The notes beneath the pieces are model-generated. The model did no database searches. It was not told where the DNA came from and was given only the letters and a program-made list of their open reading frames with translations. From NCBI RefSeq assembly GCF_001586255.1, contig NZ_CP014544.1, forward strand, positions 124,001 to 188,000: DNA of 64,000 bases. Reading direction: 5' to 3'. The translations under genes and the position numbers were made by a program. Numbering within the stretch: the first letter of the stretch is position 1; every line of letters starts with the position of its first letter. The DNA comes from Zhongshania aliphaticivorans. GTDB lineage: Bacteria > Pseudomonadota > Gammaproteobacteria > Pseudomonadales > Spongiibacteraceae. This document shows positions 29,312 to 38,704 of this stretch, piece by piece.

Positions 29312-31402
29312 AGCATTGTTTGGCGGTGTTAATTGGAAACTAAATTGGCATTTTTTGTTTTCGAGCAACGCAAGCTGAGCTTGAAGGGGGGCAATAGTGC
29401 GCCGCAAAATTTCATTGTCGGCAATGTGACTTAGCGATTGATAAGCACCTTTGTTGTGGGCACCGAGATTAATAAATAAACGTCCAGCGTCATACGCGAT
29501 ATCAAAACTAATATTGCTGATGTCGGGCACCTGGCAGCTAAGTTTAGCCAGCTCTCTTAGCCCTGACGATACGGCTTTGTATATTGGATACTCAAGGCTT
29601 AAGGAATTTTCAGATAAGTTTGCAGTCCAGTTTAGGATAAGACCTTGCCGCTCTAGACGCTGTTCTAACTCAGCTTGTAAATCTGCGATAAGTTCATGTA
29701 GTGCAATGCGGCGGCCGTACAAACCGCTGCTAATAGTGTGAGCTTCCGCGAGTACATTTCTTATGACTTCTTTAATCGGCCCGCATTCATCATAACGGAG
29801 TGCCGGCGCTAGCGCTTCACCAATACTCCGTTGTATATCGTCGGCGAATAGCCTATTTAGTGCCTGTTGTTGACGGTGATGTTGCTGGCTATTGGCGATC
29901 AAACCCCGAGCAGTAAAAAGCAGCGTATTTATTTTGTGTGCGTCGCTGCTGTTAAATAAGCGCTTGCCGTATTGCGCATATTCACAGCGAAGGCTGCCTG
30001 GGCCTTTAAGTTGCGGGATATGGAGAAATTTTCCGCTAAGGCTGATTGTCGCGCGGAGGTAGCTGACGTCGTCGACATGAATGGCCTGTGGTTGAAACAA
30101 TTGATTGAGGAATGTGTGCCACGCGTAATCAATATCTTTATTGCTGCCCTGGTAGTTGATGGCAGTGAACATAAGTAGCTCAGCGTTCGTAAAAGGCGAC
30201 CCAGCGAAAGCCTTCCTTGCATGAAAAATAGCGAGACATAAACCACCAATTAAAATGAGTAATATAGGATGGGCAAACATTGGCCAATCATTGAGTTTCA
30301 GATAGTGGTTTATAACGATGAGACAACAGCTTGCAGTCGACACCAGTAGTAATAGCAGACAGCGATGGCGCGTAATACTATTTAATTTGTACCGGCTCAT
30401 GCTGAGGCCTAAACCGAATAAAACCCACAGTAATGCGCTTGTGTAATCAGTGCGTAGTAAATCTCCGAGATTTCCGGGGCTACTGCTCAGTTCATACAAT
30501 ATAAAAAATAGTGATGAACATAAAAAGGCATAAAAACAACATAAGGCGGCGTTGTTGAGTGGGTCCTTCACACTGAGTCGAAACTGCAGCAAGGCTAGCA
30601 CGGCAATGATAATAAGGGCGCCTGGAATAGGAAGCTGACGATTTGTTGGGGTGTTTAAGAGGCCTGCTTCTGCGGAGACAAACCATGCAAATATTAAGTA
30701 AAAAAGGGCTATATCGATACTGTAATGACCAATGCGCTTGGGAAAGTGCAGTAAAAAACAGATAAGGCTGGTACTTAGAAGTAGGTCGGCGAGAAACTTT
30801 ATATCACACAATATTACCAATAGCGGGGCGGACATCGCGATTTCTCGGCTACTGTATATCCCCGCGGAGAGCGTCGCGGTAAATAGCGCGCCGCAGGCAA
30901 GAAAGAAATAGCGGTTACTGGCTGAGCGAGGATCGCGTAAAAAAACAAGCATGCCTAAGTACCAGGCCGCAATCGCGATAAGAATGCCTTGCCAAAAATG
31001 CAGGGGTAAATCGCTAACGCTTCGGGATCGCTCTGTGTTTATCGCAATGGTATCGCCGTCGGCGGTGATAAATTGCACATCCTGTGCCCTGAGGGCTCGA
31101 TAAAATTGTTGTTGTCGGTGCAGAAATTGCCAATAGCCGTGGTAGCTTTCGAATTCTCGATTTGGATAAGGCGCAAAATCGCTGGCCTGTAAGCGTATAT
31201 CACCGTCAATAGTACTAATGGACGCAATTTGGATTTTTAGGGGGAGCGTCTCAGCAATGGCATGATCTGCGGACCAGCTTAAATTTAAGCCACTAATAGG
31301 GATTTGGCAGGCGGCAATAATACTGAAAAAAGCAAGGAGAATAGGAACTGTACAAAACCAAATAATGTACTGGCGGGAATATTTTTCTTGCAACGCACTC
31401 AC
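29306..31402 (-). CDS. multi-pass membrane protein with degenerate histidine-kinase domain
   Basis: 698 aa. One N-terminal membrane segment (about 12-32), a ~100-residue external loop, then eight or nine membrane segments (about 137-395), a cytoplasmic linker, and a C-terminal part aligned with HisKA_3/HATPase sensor kinases. The phospho-acceptor motif that normally reads A-x-D-L-H-D is here FADDIQRSIG, placing Gln524 at the histidine position. The N-box (normally E-x-x-x-N) is SSGLRELAKL, and no DxGxG box is seen. It is therefore probably a pseudokinase or a non-enzymatic sensor. No response regulator gene is adjacent. Confidence 0.65.
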   Translation of the reverse strand: MSALQEKYSRQYIIWFCTVPILLAFFSIIAACQIPISGLNLSWSADHAIAETLPLKIQIASISTIDGDIRLQASDFAPYPNREFESYHGYWQFLHRQQQFYRALRAQDVQFITADGDTIAINTERSRSVSDLPLHFWQGILIAIAAWYLGMLVFLRDPRSASNRYFFLACGALFTATLSAGIYSSREIAMSAPLLVILCDIKFLADLLLSTSLICFLLHFPKRIGHYSIDIALFYLIFAWFVSAEAGLLNTPTNRQLPIPGALIIIAVLALLQFRLSVKDPLNNAALCCFYAFLCSSLFFILYELSSSPGNLGDLLRTDYTSALLWVLFGLGLSMSRYKLNSITRHRCLLLLLVSTASCCLIVINHYLKLNDWPMFAHPILLILIGGLCLAIFHARKAFAGSPFTNAELLMFTAINYQGSNKDIDYAWHTFLNQLFQPQAIHVDDVSYLRATISLSGKFLHIPQLKGPGSLRCEYAQYGKRLFNSSDAHKINTLLFTARGLIANSQQHHRQQQALNRLFADDIQRSIGEALAPALRYDECGPIKEVIRNVLAEAHTISSGLYGRRIALHELIADLQAELEQRLERQGLILNWTANLSENSLSLEYPIYKAVSSGLRELAKLSCQVPDISNISFDIAYDAGRLFINLGAHNKGAYQSLSHIADNEILRRTIAPLQAQLALLENKKCQFSFQLTPPNNAL

Positions 31403-31520
31403 TCCTTTGAGTTTTGTTGTCTAGCTGTGTTCCTATCATCCTGACGGGAAACCGTGCATACATACTTTTATTTTCTGTTTAAAGTAACATAAAAAAATGA
31501 CTGTCACTTAGGAGATTGGT

Positions 31521-31580
31521 ATGAATGATTCAAAACAAGGATGTGTAAATTATTGCGGCGAATGTTGGCCTGTGCAGTAG
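31521..31580 (+). CDS. candidate 19-residue cysteine peptide
   Basis: ATG at 31521 with AGGAG six bases upstream, a very good ribosome site, encoding MNDSKQGCVNYCGECWPVQ and then TAG. The three cysteines have CxxxCxxC spacing, which by chance or design equals the radical-SAM cluster pattern. It lies alone in the ~275-bp gap between the membrane pseudokinase and rep, divergent from the former. Nothing else in the gap supports a gene, and no RiPP-type enzyme is nearby, so this could equally be a regulatory leader peptide or fortuitous. Confidence 0.3.
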   Translation: MNDSKQGCVNYCGECWPVQ

Positions 31581-31676
31581 AGTATGAAGCACGCAGCTGC
31601 ACTCAGTTCCTAGGCTTGCCGAGTTCAGAACTACTGTGTCGCAGTTTGTAACGCGGTCTCGGCATTTTAGCGGCTA

Positions 31677-33683
31677 TTAGCCCAGCATATCCCTTAAACT
31701 AGCCAAGGTCTCACCACCGCGCTTTTGGTTTTGCACGGGGTCGGCGTCGCCGCGGCCCTCCCACTCCAAATCTTCTTGGGGAAGTTCGGCAAGGAAACGG
31801 CTGGGTTCGCAGCTGGTGAATTCTCCAAAACTTTTGCGCTTGGCGCAGTAGCTCATGGTTAGGGTGCGCTGGGCGCGGGTAATACCCACATAGCAGAGCC
31901 GGCGCTCTTCCTCGACCATGCCGTCGTCAATGCTGTTTTGGTGGGGCAGAATGCCCTCTTCTAAGCCGATCATAAACACATGGGGAAACTCCAAACCTTT
32001 GGCTGCGTGTAAGGTCATGAGCTGAACTTGATCGTCGCTCTCTTTTTCGTCTTCTTGACGCTCCATTAAATCGCGCAATACCAGACGTGTTATTGCGCCC
32101 TCAATGGCATTGTCGCTTTCGTCATCTTTAAGGGATTTTTCCAAAGAGCTAATGAGAATGTGAACATTGGCCATGCGGCGCTCGGCAATCGCTACCGAGG
32201 AGCTGTTTTGGATAAGCCAGTCTAAATAATCTATGTCGCTACACAGCTGGCGAATGCTATCGATGGGGTCTTCTTCGTAGCATTTGCGGCGCAAATTACC
32301 CAGCCAGCTGGTGAACTCCCGCAGGCGCAGCAAGGCGGCCTCGGGCAGGCGCTGGGCGAGGCCAAACTCGTCGCAGGCGTCGTACATGCTAATTTCCCGC
32401 TCGGTGGCGTAGCGGCCCAGGTTCTCTAATGTTGAGGTGCCAATCTTGCGGCGCGGCACGTTCACAATGCGCAAAAAAGCGTTGTCGTCGCCGGGATTAA
32501 TGATCAGGCGCAGATAGGCCATGATGTCTTTAATCTCGTTGCGGCTGAAAAACGAGGTGCCGCCGCTGAGTTTGTAGGGAATCTGGTGAACCTGAAGTTT
32601 AAGTTCCAATAAACGCGACTGGTGGTTGCCCCGATAGAGCACCGCGTAATTGCCAAAACGCCCTTGGGTGCGGAGTTTGTGGTCGAGAATTTCGGTCACC
32701 ACTCGTTCACACTCGGCGTCGTCATTGCGGCAGCGAATAACTCGAATCGGATCGCCATACCCCAGCTCAGACCACAGTGCCTTATTCATTTCGTGGGGGT
32801 TGTTGGCGATAACGGTATTGGCCGCTTTGAGGATGCGCGCGGTGGAGCGGTAGTTCTGCTCGAGCTTGACCAGTTTGAGATGGGGGTAGTCTTTGCCTAG
32901 CAAGGCGAGGTTTTCGGGTTTGGCGCCGCGCCATGCGTAGATCGATTGGTCGTCATCGCCCACCACGGTTAGGCCGCCGCGGCCACCGACGAGCTGCTTA
33001 ACCAAATGGTACTGGGAGCCATTGGTGTCTTGGTATTCGTCCACCAGCATATAGCGAATTTTCTGCTGCCACTTTTCTAAAATGGCGGGATGCTGTTCAA
33101 ACAAGAGCGCAGGCAGCATGATCAAATCGTCAAAATCTAGCGCGTTATAAGCTTTTAAAGCGCTTTGGTAGCGTAAATACGCTTGGGAGCAAAGTATGTC
33201 GGCTGGCCCCTCGGCGCTGGCAATCGCCTGCTCGGGGGTAATGAATTCGTTTTTCCACTGCGAAATACGCTGCTGAATGCGGTCGGCGTTATCACTTTCG
33301 GCGCCGTGATCCTGCATTAGTAAGTCGCGAATCAGGGTTTGCGCGTCTTGGGCATCAAAAATGGAGAAACCAGATTTGTACTGCAGTGCCTTGTACTCGG
33401 CGCGCAGAATGTTCATGCCCAAATTGTGGAAGGTCGACACCGTGAGGCCACGGGCTTCTTTGCCTTTTACCAGCTGCGAGACGCGCTCCTTCATTTCGCG
33501 GGCGGCCTTGTTGGTAAAGGTCACCGCCGCAATATGACGGGCAGGCATGCCGCATTTCTCGATCAAATAAGCCATCTTGCGCGTGATAACGCTGGTTTTA
33601 CCGCTGCCAGCGCCGGCTAGCACCAGTATCGGGCCGTCGATATAACGAACCGCTTCGCGTTGTCTGTCGTTGAGTTTACTCAC
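31677..33683 (-). CDS. rep: ATP-dependent DNA helicase Rep
   Basis: 668 aa when started at GTG 33683 (SKLNDRQREAV, matching the E. coli N-terminus); the frame is open for 22 more codons with no similarity. SF1A helicase motifs: AGAGSGKT, TFTNKAAREMKERV, LVDEYQDTN, VVGDDDQSIYAWRGA, LEQNYRS, LMTLHAAKGLEFP, VGITRAQ. Rep removes proteins ahead of the replication fork and interacts with DnaB. It lies next to comM, a neighbourhood also found in Pseudomonas. Confidence 0.95.
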   Translation of the reverse strand: MSKLNDRQREAVRYIDGPILVLAGAGSGKTSVITRKMAYLIEKCGMPARHIAAVTFTNKAAREMKERVSQLVKGKEARGLTVSTFHNLGMNILRAEYKALQYKSGFSIFDAQDAQTLIRDLLMQDHGAESDNADRIQQRISQWKNEFITPEQAIASAEGPADILCSQAYLRYQSALKAYNALDFDDLIMLPALLFEQHPAILEKWQQKIRYMLVDEYQDTNGSQYHLVKQLVGGRGGLTVVGDDDQSIYAWRGAKPENLALLGKDYPHLKLVKLEQNYRSTARILKAANTVIANNPHEMNKALWSELGYGDPIRVIRCRNDDAECERVVTEILDHKLRTQGRFGNYAVLYRGNHQSRLLELKLQVHQIPYKLSGGTSFFSRNEIKDIMAYLRLIINPGDDNAFLRIVNVPRRKIGTSTLENLGRYATEREISMYDACDEFGLAQRLPEAALLRLREFTSWLGNLRRKCYEEDPIDSIRQLCSDIDYLDWLIQNSSSVAIAERRMANVHILISSLEKSLKDDESDNAIEGAITRLVLRDLMERQEDEKESDDQVQLMTLHAAKGLEFPHVFMIGLEEGILPHQNSIDDGMVEEERRLCYVGITRAQRTLTMSYCAKRKSFGEFTSCEPSRFLAELPQEDLEWEGRGDADPVQNQKRGGETLASLRDMLG

Positions 33684-33783
33684 GCTGATGATCTTTCCCG
33701 AGGTAATGCAAGAAGGGCCGAGCATTGTACCAGCGCCCATGGCTAACAAGAACTCATCGGCGAGCTGCGGCTAATTAATACCG

Positions 33784-34245
33784 TTAAAGTTCGCCTCGGT
33801 AAATCATGGCCTCCTGTAAATGGGCGAGGCTAATAGCCTCAGCGCCAGCGAGGTCGGCAATACTGCGTGCGATCTTTTGCAAGCGGTGGTGGGCGCGGGC
33901 GCTCAGCCCGAGTTTTTGCTCTGCTTTGAGCATGAATTGCTTGCTGGGGGTGTCTAGCGCGCAAAACTGCCGCACCTGCGCGGCGCTGAGTTGGGCGTTG
34001 ATATTGCCGCTGCGCTGCAACTGGCGGTCGCGGGCCGCGCAAACTCGCTCGCGCACGGTGGCGCTGCTTTCCGCTAGGCCATCTTCCTGTAAAACCCCTG
34101 GCGGTAGGCGGGGCACGGTAATGCGTAAATCGATGCGGTCGAGTAGCGGCCCAGATAGCTTGCCCCGATAGCGCTGGATTTGGTCGGGGGTGCAGCGGCA
34201 GTCCTTGCCGCTGTCGCCATCAAAACCGCAGGGGCATGGATTCAT
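33784..34245 (-). pseudogene. comM: comM 3' fragment (split by island)
   Basis: 153 residues from MNPCPCGFDGDSGKDC to the stop, equal to the C-terminal third of the Mg-chelatase-like AAA+ helicase ComM/YifB (sensor motifs and the C-terminal lid YRGKLSGPLLDRIDLR). Upstream of MNP the + strand still encodes Q-L-I-A-A in frame before similarity stops at 34262. The 5' part lies 7.3 kb away at 41575-42578. Joined, the two pieces give an unbroken 493-aa protein. ComM normally speeds branch migration during natural transformation, so that function is probably lost here. Confidence 0.93.
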
Positions 34246-34250
34246 CGCCG

Positions 34251-34275
34251 CTATTAATTGACTATGTGCTAAGAT
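34251..34275. other. island left attachment junction
   Basis: comM sequence ends and island sequence begins at TGA 34259-34261 (TCA on the comM strand). The same trinucleotide ends the island at 41572-41574. Removing 34262-41574 restores the comM codons for F-Q-L-I-A-A-M. The shared TCA is the likely exchange core. Confidence 0.85.
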
Positions 34276-34305
34276 TATATGAATAACTTTTATAGATACT
34301 TACTT

Positions 34306-36048
34306 ATGCCCAAAGCCATTCCTTATATAAGATTCTCTGCTGCACACCAAGGCGATGGCTCCACTGTTGCGAGACAGCAAGACCGAATAGCAGACTGGCT
34401 TTCCAAAAATGATGATTACTTCCTTCTGAAAGAAACCTTTCATGATTTGGCTGTTTCTGGCTTTAGTGGGAAGCACCTAGAAGACAATCAGGGTTTTGGC
34501 CGAATACTACAGGCCATTGAATCTGGTGATATTGGGTCTGGAGATTGTATTCTAGTTGAGGCGATCGACCGTATAGGCCGATTAGAGCCTATGGAGATGT
34601 TTACTCATATAAACAAAATCGTTAGTAATGGCGTTGATATAATTACATTAGAAGATAATCAGACATTCTCACACAAGACACTTAATTCAGGTCATGGTCA
34701 GCTATTTACCCTAGTAGGTAAAATTCAACAAGCACATGAGTACTCCAGTCGCCTTTCAAATAGAATTCGGAGCGCCTATTTAAAGAAAGTTGAAAGGGCA
34801 AGGAATGGACAAACTGACAATATCAGGCGTCATACGCCGTTTTGGCTTACTACATCAGGGAAATTAATCCCAGAAAACACGGAAGTTCTTAGAGAGTGTA
34901 TTGCCCTTTATATCAAAGGTTACGGGCATCGGAAGATAATTTTGACCTTAGTTGAAAAGCACCCAATTCTGAGTAATACGCACCCATCAACGTTGAAGCG
35001 ATGGTTTAAGAATCGAGCATTGATTGGTGAATGGGAGACGTCAGATGGTGAGGTTATACCTAATGTGTGTGAAAAGGCTGTCGATCTTGAGACATTTTAT
35101 GAGTTGCAGCGTCTTGCGAAGGCTAGGGCACGAAGACCCTCTCCAAGTGAATCGTATGAGCTTTCAGGTCTTTGCTATTGTAGTAATTGTGGTGCCCCCT
35201 ATCACTTTAGGAGGAAACGACACCTTAAAGAAATCATCATTTACGCAAATTGCTCTCAATATTTGAAGCGAGGTGCACACTATTGCGACAACAAACCCTC
35301 GTGGCCTTATGAAGTTCTGAAATTTATACATGACAACACTTATTCGTTACACCTAGCGTTAGCTGCTATGGATTTACAGCAGTCTAAGGATGCAAAGAGG
35401 CTCCAGTTGCTAATAGACGAAAAAGGTGCGATTGACGATAGATTGAAGAAGCTCATTGGGGTGTTAGAGGTAGCTCCTGATCAAGAGGTTTTAATTGTAA
35501 GGCTTAAAGAGTTAGACGGTCAGCAGAAGCAGCTATCAAAAGAAATTAACTACTTAGAGAAAGTGCTGTCAGGTGAGGAGTTGAACGCTTTAGACCTCGC
35601 GTCAGAGCCGGACTATAGGGGTAAGTTGCTAAGAGATGAGGGCGGGTTTCAGGTTTATGAAAATAATGATCCATACTTAAATAGCGTGAACTCAGATATT
35701 GATGCTATTGAGAGTGATCCTATTCATCTCAGAAGCTCTTTGAAGAGAAGAGGTTATGCAATCGAGTTAAATCAAAAGACCGCAAGTATTCGTGACGCTT
35801 ATCCAAGGGGTGAATTTACGCTTATAAAGCGATCCACTAGGCACAATTGTTACTTGGTGCGTTGGTATACACCGCCTTTTGAAATATTGTCTGCTGAAGA
35901 TGAAGAGACAAAATATCCGATTGAGGAGGATGAAAGGTTCTTTGCTATGAGGCGTAATTGTGGAGTGATAGCCGCCGCAAGCTCCTATGAAGAGCTGTTG
36001 GAAACGCTGGAATCTATAACGGAAGCATCAGTTATCTCAAAAGGATGA
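34306..36048 (+). CDS. large serine recombinase (integrase)
   Basis: About 580 aa. The resolvase domain begins IPYIRFSAAHQGDGSTVARQ with the catalytic serine in YIRFS and the arginine pattern of the family. VEAIDRIGRLEPMEMF and the helix E-type segment follow. A recombinase DNA-binding domain and a zinc-ribbon with CYCSNCGAPYHF...NCSQ..HYCDN (about residues 295-340 of the mature numbering) precede a coiled-coil region (KEINYLEKVLSG). The frame opens at an ATG at 34279, and the ATG at 34306 (MPKAIPYIRF) is the more usual start. It is the integrase of the island and sits 45 bp from the junction. Confidence 0.93.
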   Translation: MPKAIPYIRFSAAHQGDGSTVARQQDRIADWLSKNDDYFLLKETFHDLAVSGFSGKHLEDNQGFGRILQAIESGDIGSGDCILVEAIDRIGRLEPMEMFTHINKIVSNGVDIITLEDNQTFSHKTLNSGHGQLFTLVGKIQQAHEYSSRLSNRIRSAYLKKVERARNGQTDNIRRHTPFWLTTSGKLIPENTEVLRECIALYIKGYGHRKIILTLVEKHPILSNTHPSTLKRWFKNRALIGEWETSDGEVIPNVCEKAVDLETFYELQRLAKARARRPSPSESYELSGLCYCSNCGAPYHFRRKRHLKEIIIYANCSQYLKRGAHYCDNKPSWPYEVLKFIHDNTYSLHLALAAMDLQQSKDAKRLQLLIDEKGAIDDRLKKLIGVLEVAPDQEVLIVRLKELDGQQKQLSKEINYLEKVLSGEELNALDLASEPDYRGKLLRDEGGFQVYENNDPYLNSVNSDIDAIESDPIHLRSSLKRRGYAIELNQKTASIRDAYPRGEFTLIKRSTRHNCYLVRWYTPPFEILSAEDEETKYPIEEDERFFAMRRNCGVIAAASSYEELLETLESITEASVISKG

Positions 36049-36107
36049 AGGCAGAGTGCTTTAATGTATAAAAACTCGATCTAGTTTGATTTTGCGAGGA
36101 GTAGGGC

Positions 36108-36638
36108 ATGGCATTTATAAATGGACGTATTGATGGTGTATCTATTGTCGTGCCTGAAGACGGCGGGATAGTTATTCGATGTGAAGAGCCAGAGTTCAAT
36201 CACTTACAGATGTGGAACGTACTTTGGAATGGAGCTGAAAAACTTCGCTTTGCATGGATTATCAGGTCTGGTGGAAGCGATGCTTTAGCTATTGATATTG
36301 GTACATTGTTTGAGGATCAAGGGAACAACAGTAAAGAGTTTCAACGGTTTATTCGAAAGGATGATCATAAGTCCTATGCTTTTCTCTCATTTATCAAAGA
36401 TGAGTATGGTAGTGGTGGTGTAATAGAGGCCGTTATTTACTTAGAGGAGAATGTTTTTAAAACTGTCCTAGATCAATTTCAAAGTGCCCTACAAGCTAAT
36501 AATATGGTTTATTCAATATCGTTTCACACAACAGATATCTCTCCAATATCAGAAAGTATGCAGCATAAAATCCTAGGAAATCATTACATTGTAAATGGGG
36601 TGGCGTTCTCTTTTGGTCGGGGCAAGGTTGGTCACTAA
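36108..36638 (+). CDS. island protein of unknown function
   Basis: 176 aa, ATG with GAGGAG nine bases upstream, 59 bp after the recombinase. No signal peptide or membrane segment. An alternating beta-strand pattern and several short acidic segments are visible, but I recognise no domain. It is probably co-transcribed with the serine recombinase, which suggests an accessory role (directionality or regulation), an inference from position only. Confidence 0.6.
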   Translation: MAFINGRIDGVSIVVPEDGGIVIRCEEPEFNHLQMWNVLWNGAEKLRFAWIIRSGGSDALAIDIGTLFEDQGNNSKEFQRFIRKDDHKSYAFLSFIKDEYGSGGVIEAVIYLEENVFKTVLDQFQSALQANNMVYSISFHTTDISPISESMQHKILGNHYIVNGVAFSFGRGKVGH

Positions 36639-37080
36639 CAAGTGGCTGTGAAGTTAGCTTCTCATAGAGTGGGTTTGCTAGAATCTCATTAACGGGCAGT
36701 AAAAGGCTCCCGAGTGGCCATACAAGAGGATTTAAATAAACACCCTGCCGTAGGTATTAAAAAATAAAGATCGTTCAGTGGCGGTCTATCTAGAGGGCTT
36801 TAGTGGCATTTATTGGGTATATTCTAAATAGCACAATAAAATATCATATAAAACAGGTATCTTTTAAAATAAAATCAGCGTAATATTCAAATTGGGAAAG
36901 TCTTGCCCTGAAACATTTCGGGGTATGGAGTTTATGCTGAGTTTTCCACTGATCGCTATAGCTGTGGCTAATTAGCATTGTTTCTCATTGCTGTTTCTTG
37001 TGCGTATATCTTAGCTATCCTTAGTGTCTAAAGTATCTTCTCTTCAAAGCGTAAACCCTCAAGCTTGCTTGTGCATGTCT

Positions 37081-37319
37081 TGTATTGGTTATCCTCTTAA
37101 GCACTAGTACTGTATTGACTGCTTGTATTGACTGCTTGTATTGGCTCTAACCTTTAAGCCTGCTTAAGTAGGTACTGTATTAATTAGAGCTGTATAGAGT
37201 GCCGATAGGCGAAGATAGAAATAGATATTAATAAATATATAAGAATTAATACTGTATTCATTAACCCTTAAGTTTACTTAAAGCCTTACTTTTATGTGTG
37301 TAGTGTTAAGTTCACTTAA
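37081..37319. repeat. iteron-like direct repeats and TTAAG-N4-CTTAA palindromes (possible origin)
   Basis: Part of the 750-bp gap 36639-37391, upstream of the Rep-like gene. TGTATTG followed by G/A-C/T-T occurs at 37081, 37111, 37124 and 37137; the last three are a 13-bp tandem array (TGTATTGACTGCT). Three interrupted palindromes TTAAG-N4-CTTAA lie at 37154-37167, 37268-37281 and 37306-37319, with a degenerate copy at 37059. TACTGTATT also recurs at 37109, 37174 and 37251. Very A+T-rich sequence lies between. This is the layout of a replication origin or repressor-operator region. The first 440 bp of the gap show nothing clear. Confidence 0.6.
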
Positions 37320-37391
37320 TGATGGAGCTCTGTGGGAAGACCCTTCAAGAGGAAATGGATTAACTAATTTAACCAAGAGGTACAAAGCATA

Positions 37392-38090
37392 TTGGAAAAT
37401 AATTACACAATAGTAAAAGAGCTAACCTACAAAGGGTTACCAGTTAACAAGGGGAAGTTTAATAACTTAGACCTTTATGAAGAACCCTTAGAAGCTATAC
37501 ATAAAAGAATTATGTATGTGTCAGAAAAGTACACTAGGATTTATATATACAGATTTGATGTGACTCTTCCGGATTCAATTAACAAATCAGACATTGATGT
37601 GAATGTGAGTCTTTCTGAAGCTATCCAAAATACTGTTAAGCATCTCAAAGTAAAAACAAAGTCAAAAACCAATACATTCAGAAATCATAAGACAGTTAGT
37701 TACCTTTGGGTCAAAGAAGATGACACTGGTACAAAGCGAGAAGGTGAGAAAGAGAAGGGTATTCACTATCATGGATTCTTTGTGTTATCGGGTCACTCTG
37801 TTAGGTTTTCTGGTGAGAATGACTTTGAGTTGTACGCTATATTAAACAAGTACTGGAAAAATGCTTGTCTAAAGAACCATTCTGCTGAAGGGGGCTATGT
37901 GTCACCCTCTGAAGGGAATGATGTGCCAGTCTTTATAGACTTTGATGGGGTCACAAGAAAGCCCAAGGATAAGAGCCACCAAAAGAAGCTGGAGAAAGCC
38001 TTCTTTGCATTGTCATACTTGGCTAAGACTAATACCAAGGTGATCACCAAGGGAAAGAAGCTGTATAGCGGTAATCAGCTAAATTCTTAG
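37392..38090 (+). CDS. HUH-motif Rep-like protein (inovirus Gp2/YfjJ type)
   Basis: 232 aa. It carries KGIHYHGFFVLSG, with His125-Tyr126-His127 as an HUH-type metal pair, and later the segment FFALSYLAKT with Tyr209 as a possible nicking tyrosine. The same arrangement is seen in YagK/YfjJ and inovirus Gp2 proteins of prophages and satellites. The start is a TTG with AGAGGT eleven bases upstream; the first ATG would remove 40 residues. Placement directly behind iteron-like repeats suggests it initiates rolling-circle-type replication of the excised island. That function is inferred. Confidence 0.62.
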   Translation: MENNYTIVKELTYKGLPVNKGKFNNLDLYEEPLEAIHKRIMYVSEKYTRIYIYRFDVTLPDSINKSDIDVNVSLSEAIQNTVKHLKVKTKSKTNTFRNHKTVSYLWVKEDDTGTKREGEKEKGIHYHGFFVLSGHSVRFSGENDFELYAILNKYWKNACLKNHSAEGGYVSPSEGNDVPVFIDFDGVTRKPKDKSHQKKLEKAFFALSYLAKTNTKVITKGKKLYSGNQLNS

Positions 38091-38174
38091 CATTTTAGAA
38101 ACTATTCAAAATTTGACTAGATAGTGTAGTACTGTCTAGGTCTTAATCCAATTGAGTGGTAGGTGGGAATAGTA

Positions 38175-38573
38175 ATGAAACTTAAGGTATTTGCTTTGTT
38201 ATTGAGCCTATGCTCGTGCTTTGTTAATGCTGAGCCAACAGGTAGCGACCTGCTTGCTGAGTGCACGATGGCACTTAATGTTATTGATAATGAGGATGTT
38301 CCCGACTTTGGCATCACAAGTGCGACAAATAGTGGGATATGTTTCGGTCGGCTTTCTGCGTTTCGCGATATGAACTGGATGTATTCAGTTTCGTTGACAC
38401 CTGAGCAGCTTTTATATTGCGTTCCATATACGGCTCAGGTTCCGCAATTAATCAGAGTTGTTGTTAAATACTTGAAGGACAATCCCGATAAGCTACATAT
38501 CTACAGCAACCAGTTAGTCTTTCAGGCTCTCTATAAGGCTTTTCCTTGTGATGCGGATAATCAAAAAAGCTAA
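38175..38573 (+). CDS. exported Tai4/Rap1a-like protein
   Basis: 132 aa from ATG 38175, with signal peptide MKLKVFALLLSLCSCFVNA and cleavage after VNA. The mature part has the Rap1a/Tai pattern: SDLLAEC, then a Gly-Ile-Cys-Phe-Gly segment, CVPYTAQVPQLIRVVVKYL, NPDKLHIYSNQLVFQALYKAFPC. Four conserved cysteines fit two disulfides. Such proteins act in the periplasm, some as immunity proteins against type VI amidases. No toxin of that class is adjacent, so here it may be an orphan immunity gene or have another role. Confidence 0.72.
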   Translation: MKLKVFALLLSLCSCFVNAEPTGSDLLAECTMALNVIDNEDVPDFGITSATNSGICFGRLSAFRDMNWMYSVSLTPEQLLYCVPYTAQVPQLIRVVVKYLKDNPDKLHIYSNQLVFQALYKAFPCDADNQKS

Positions 38574-38704
38574 TAATTATAACCTTCTCTAATCCACAAA
38601 ATATAATAATGAGGATTAGCAAATCCTTGTCATTGCTGAAATCTCTCCTTTGGGTTACTATCTATTCCACGTAATGTATTAATTATCAGAATAAAGGAGA
38701 ATAG

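Noticed and set aside
31521-31580. Radical SAM enzyme remnant
   Set aside because: CxxxCxxC spacing only; a 19-residue frame without further similarity around it.
37109-37268. LexA boxes near the Rep-like gene (TACTGTATT copies)
   Set aside because: Left half fits, but the ACAG half is missing at correct spacing.
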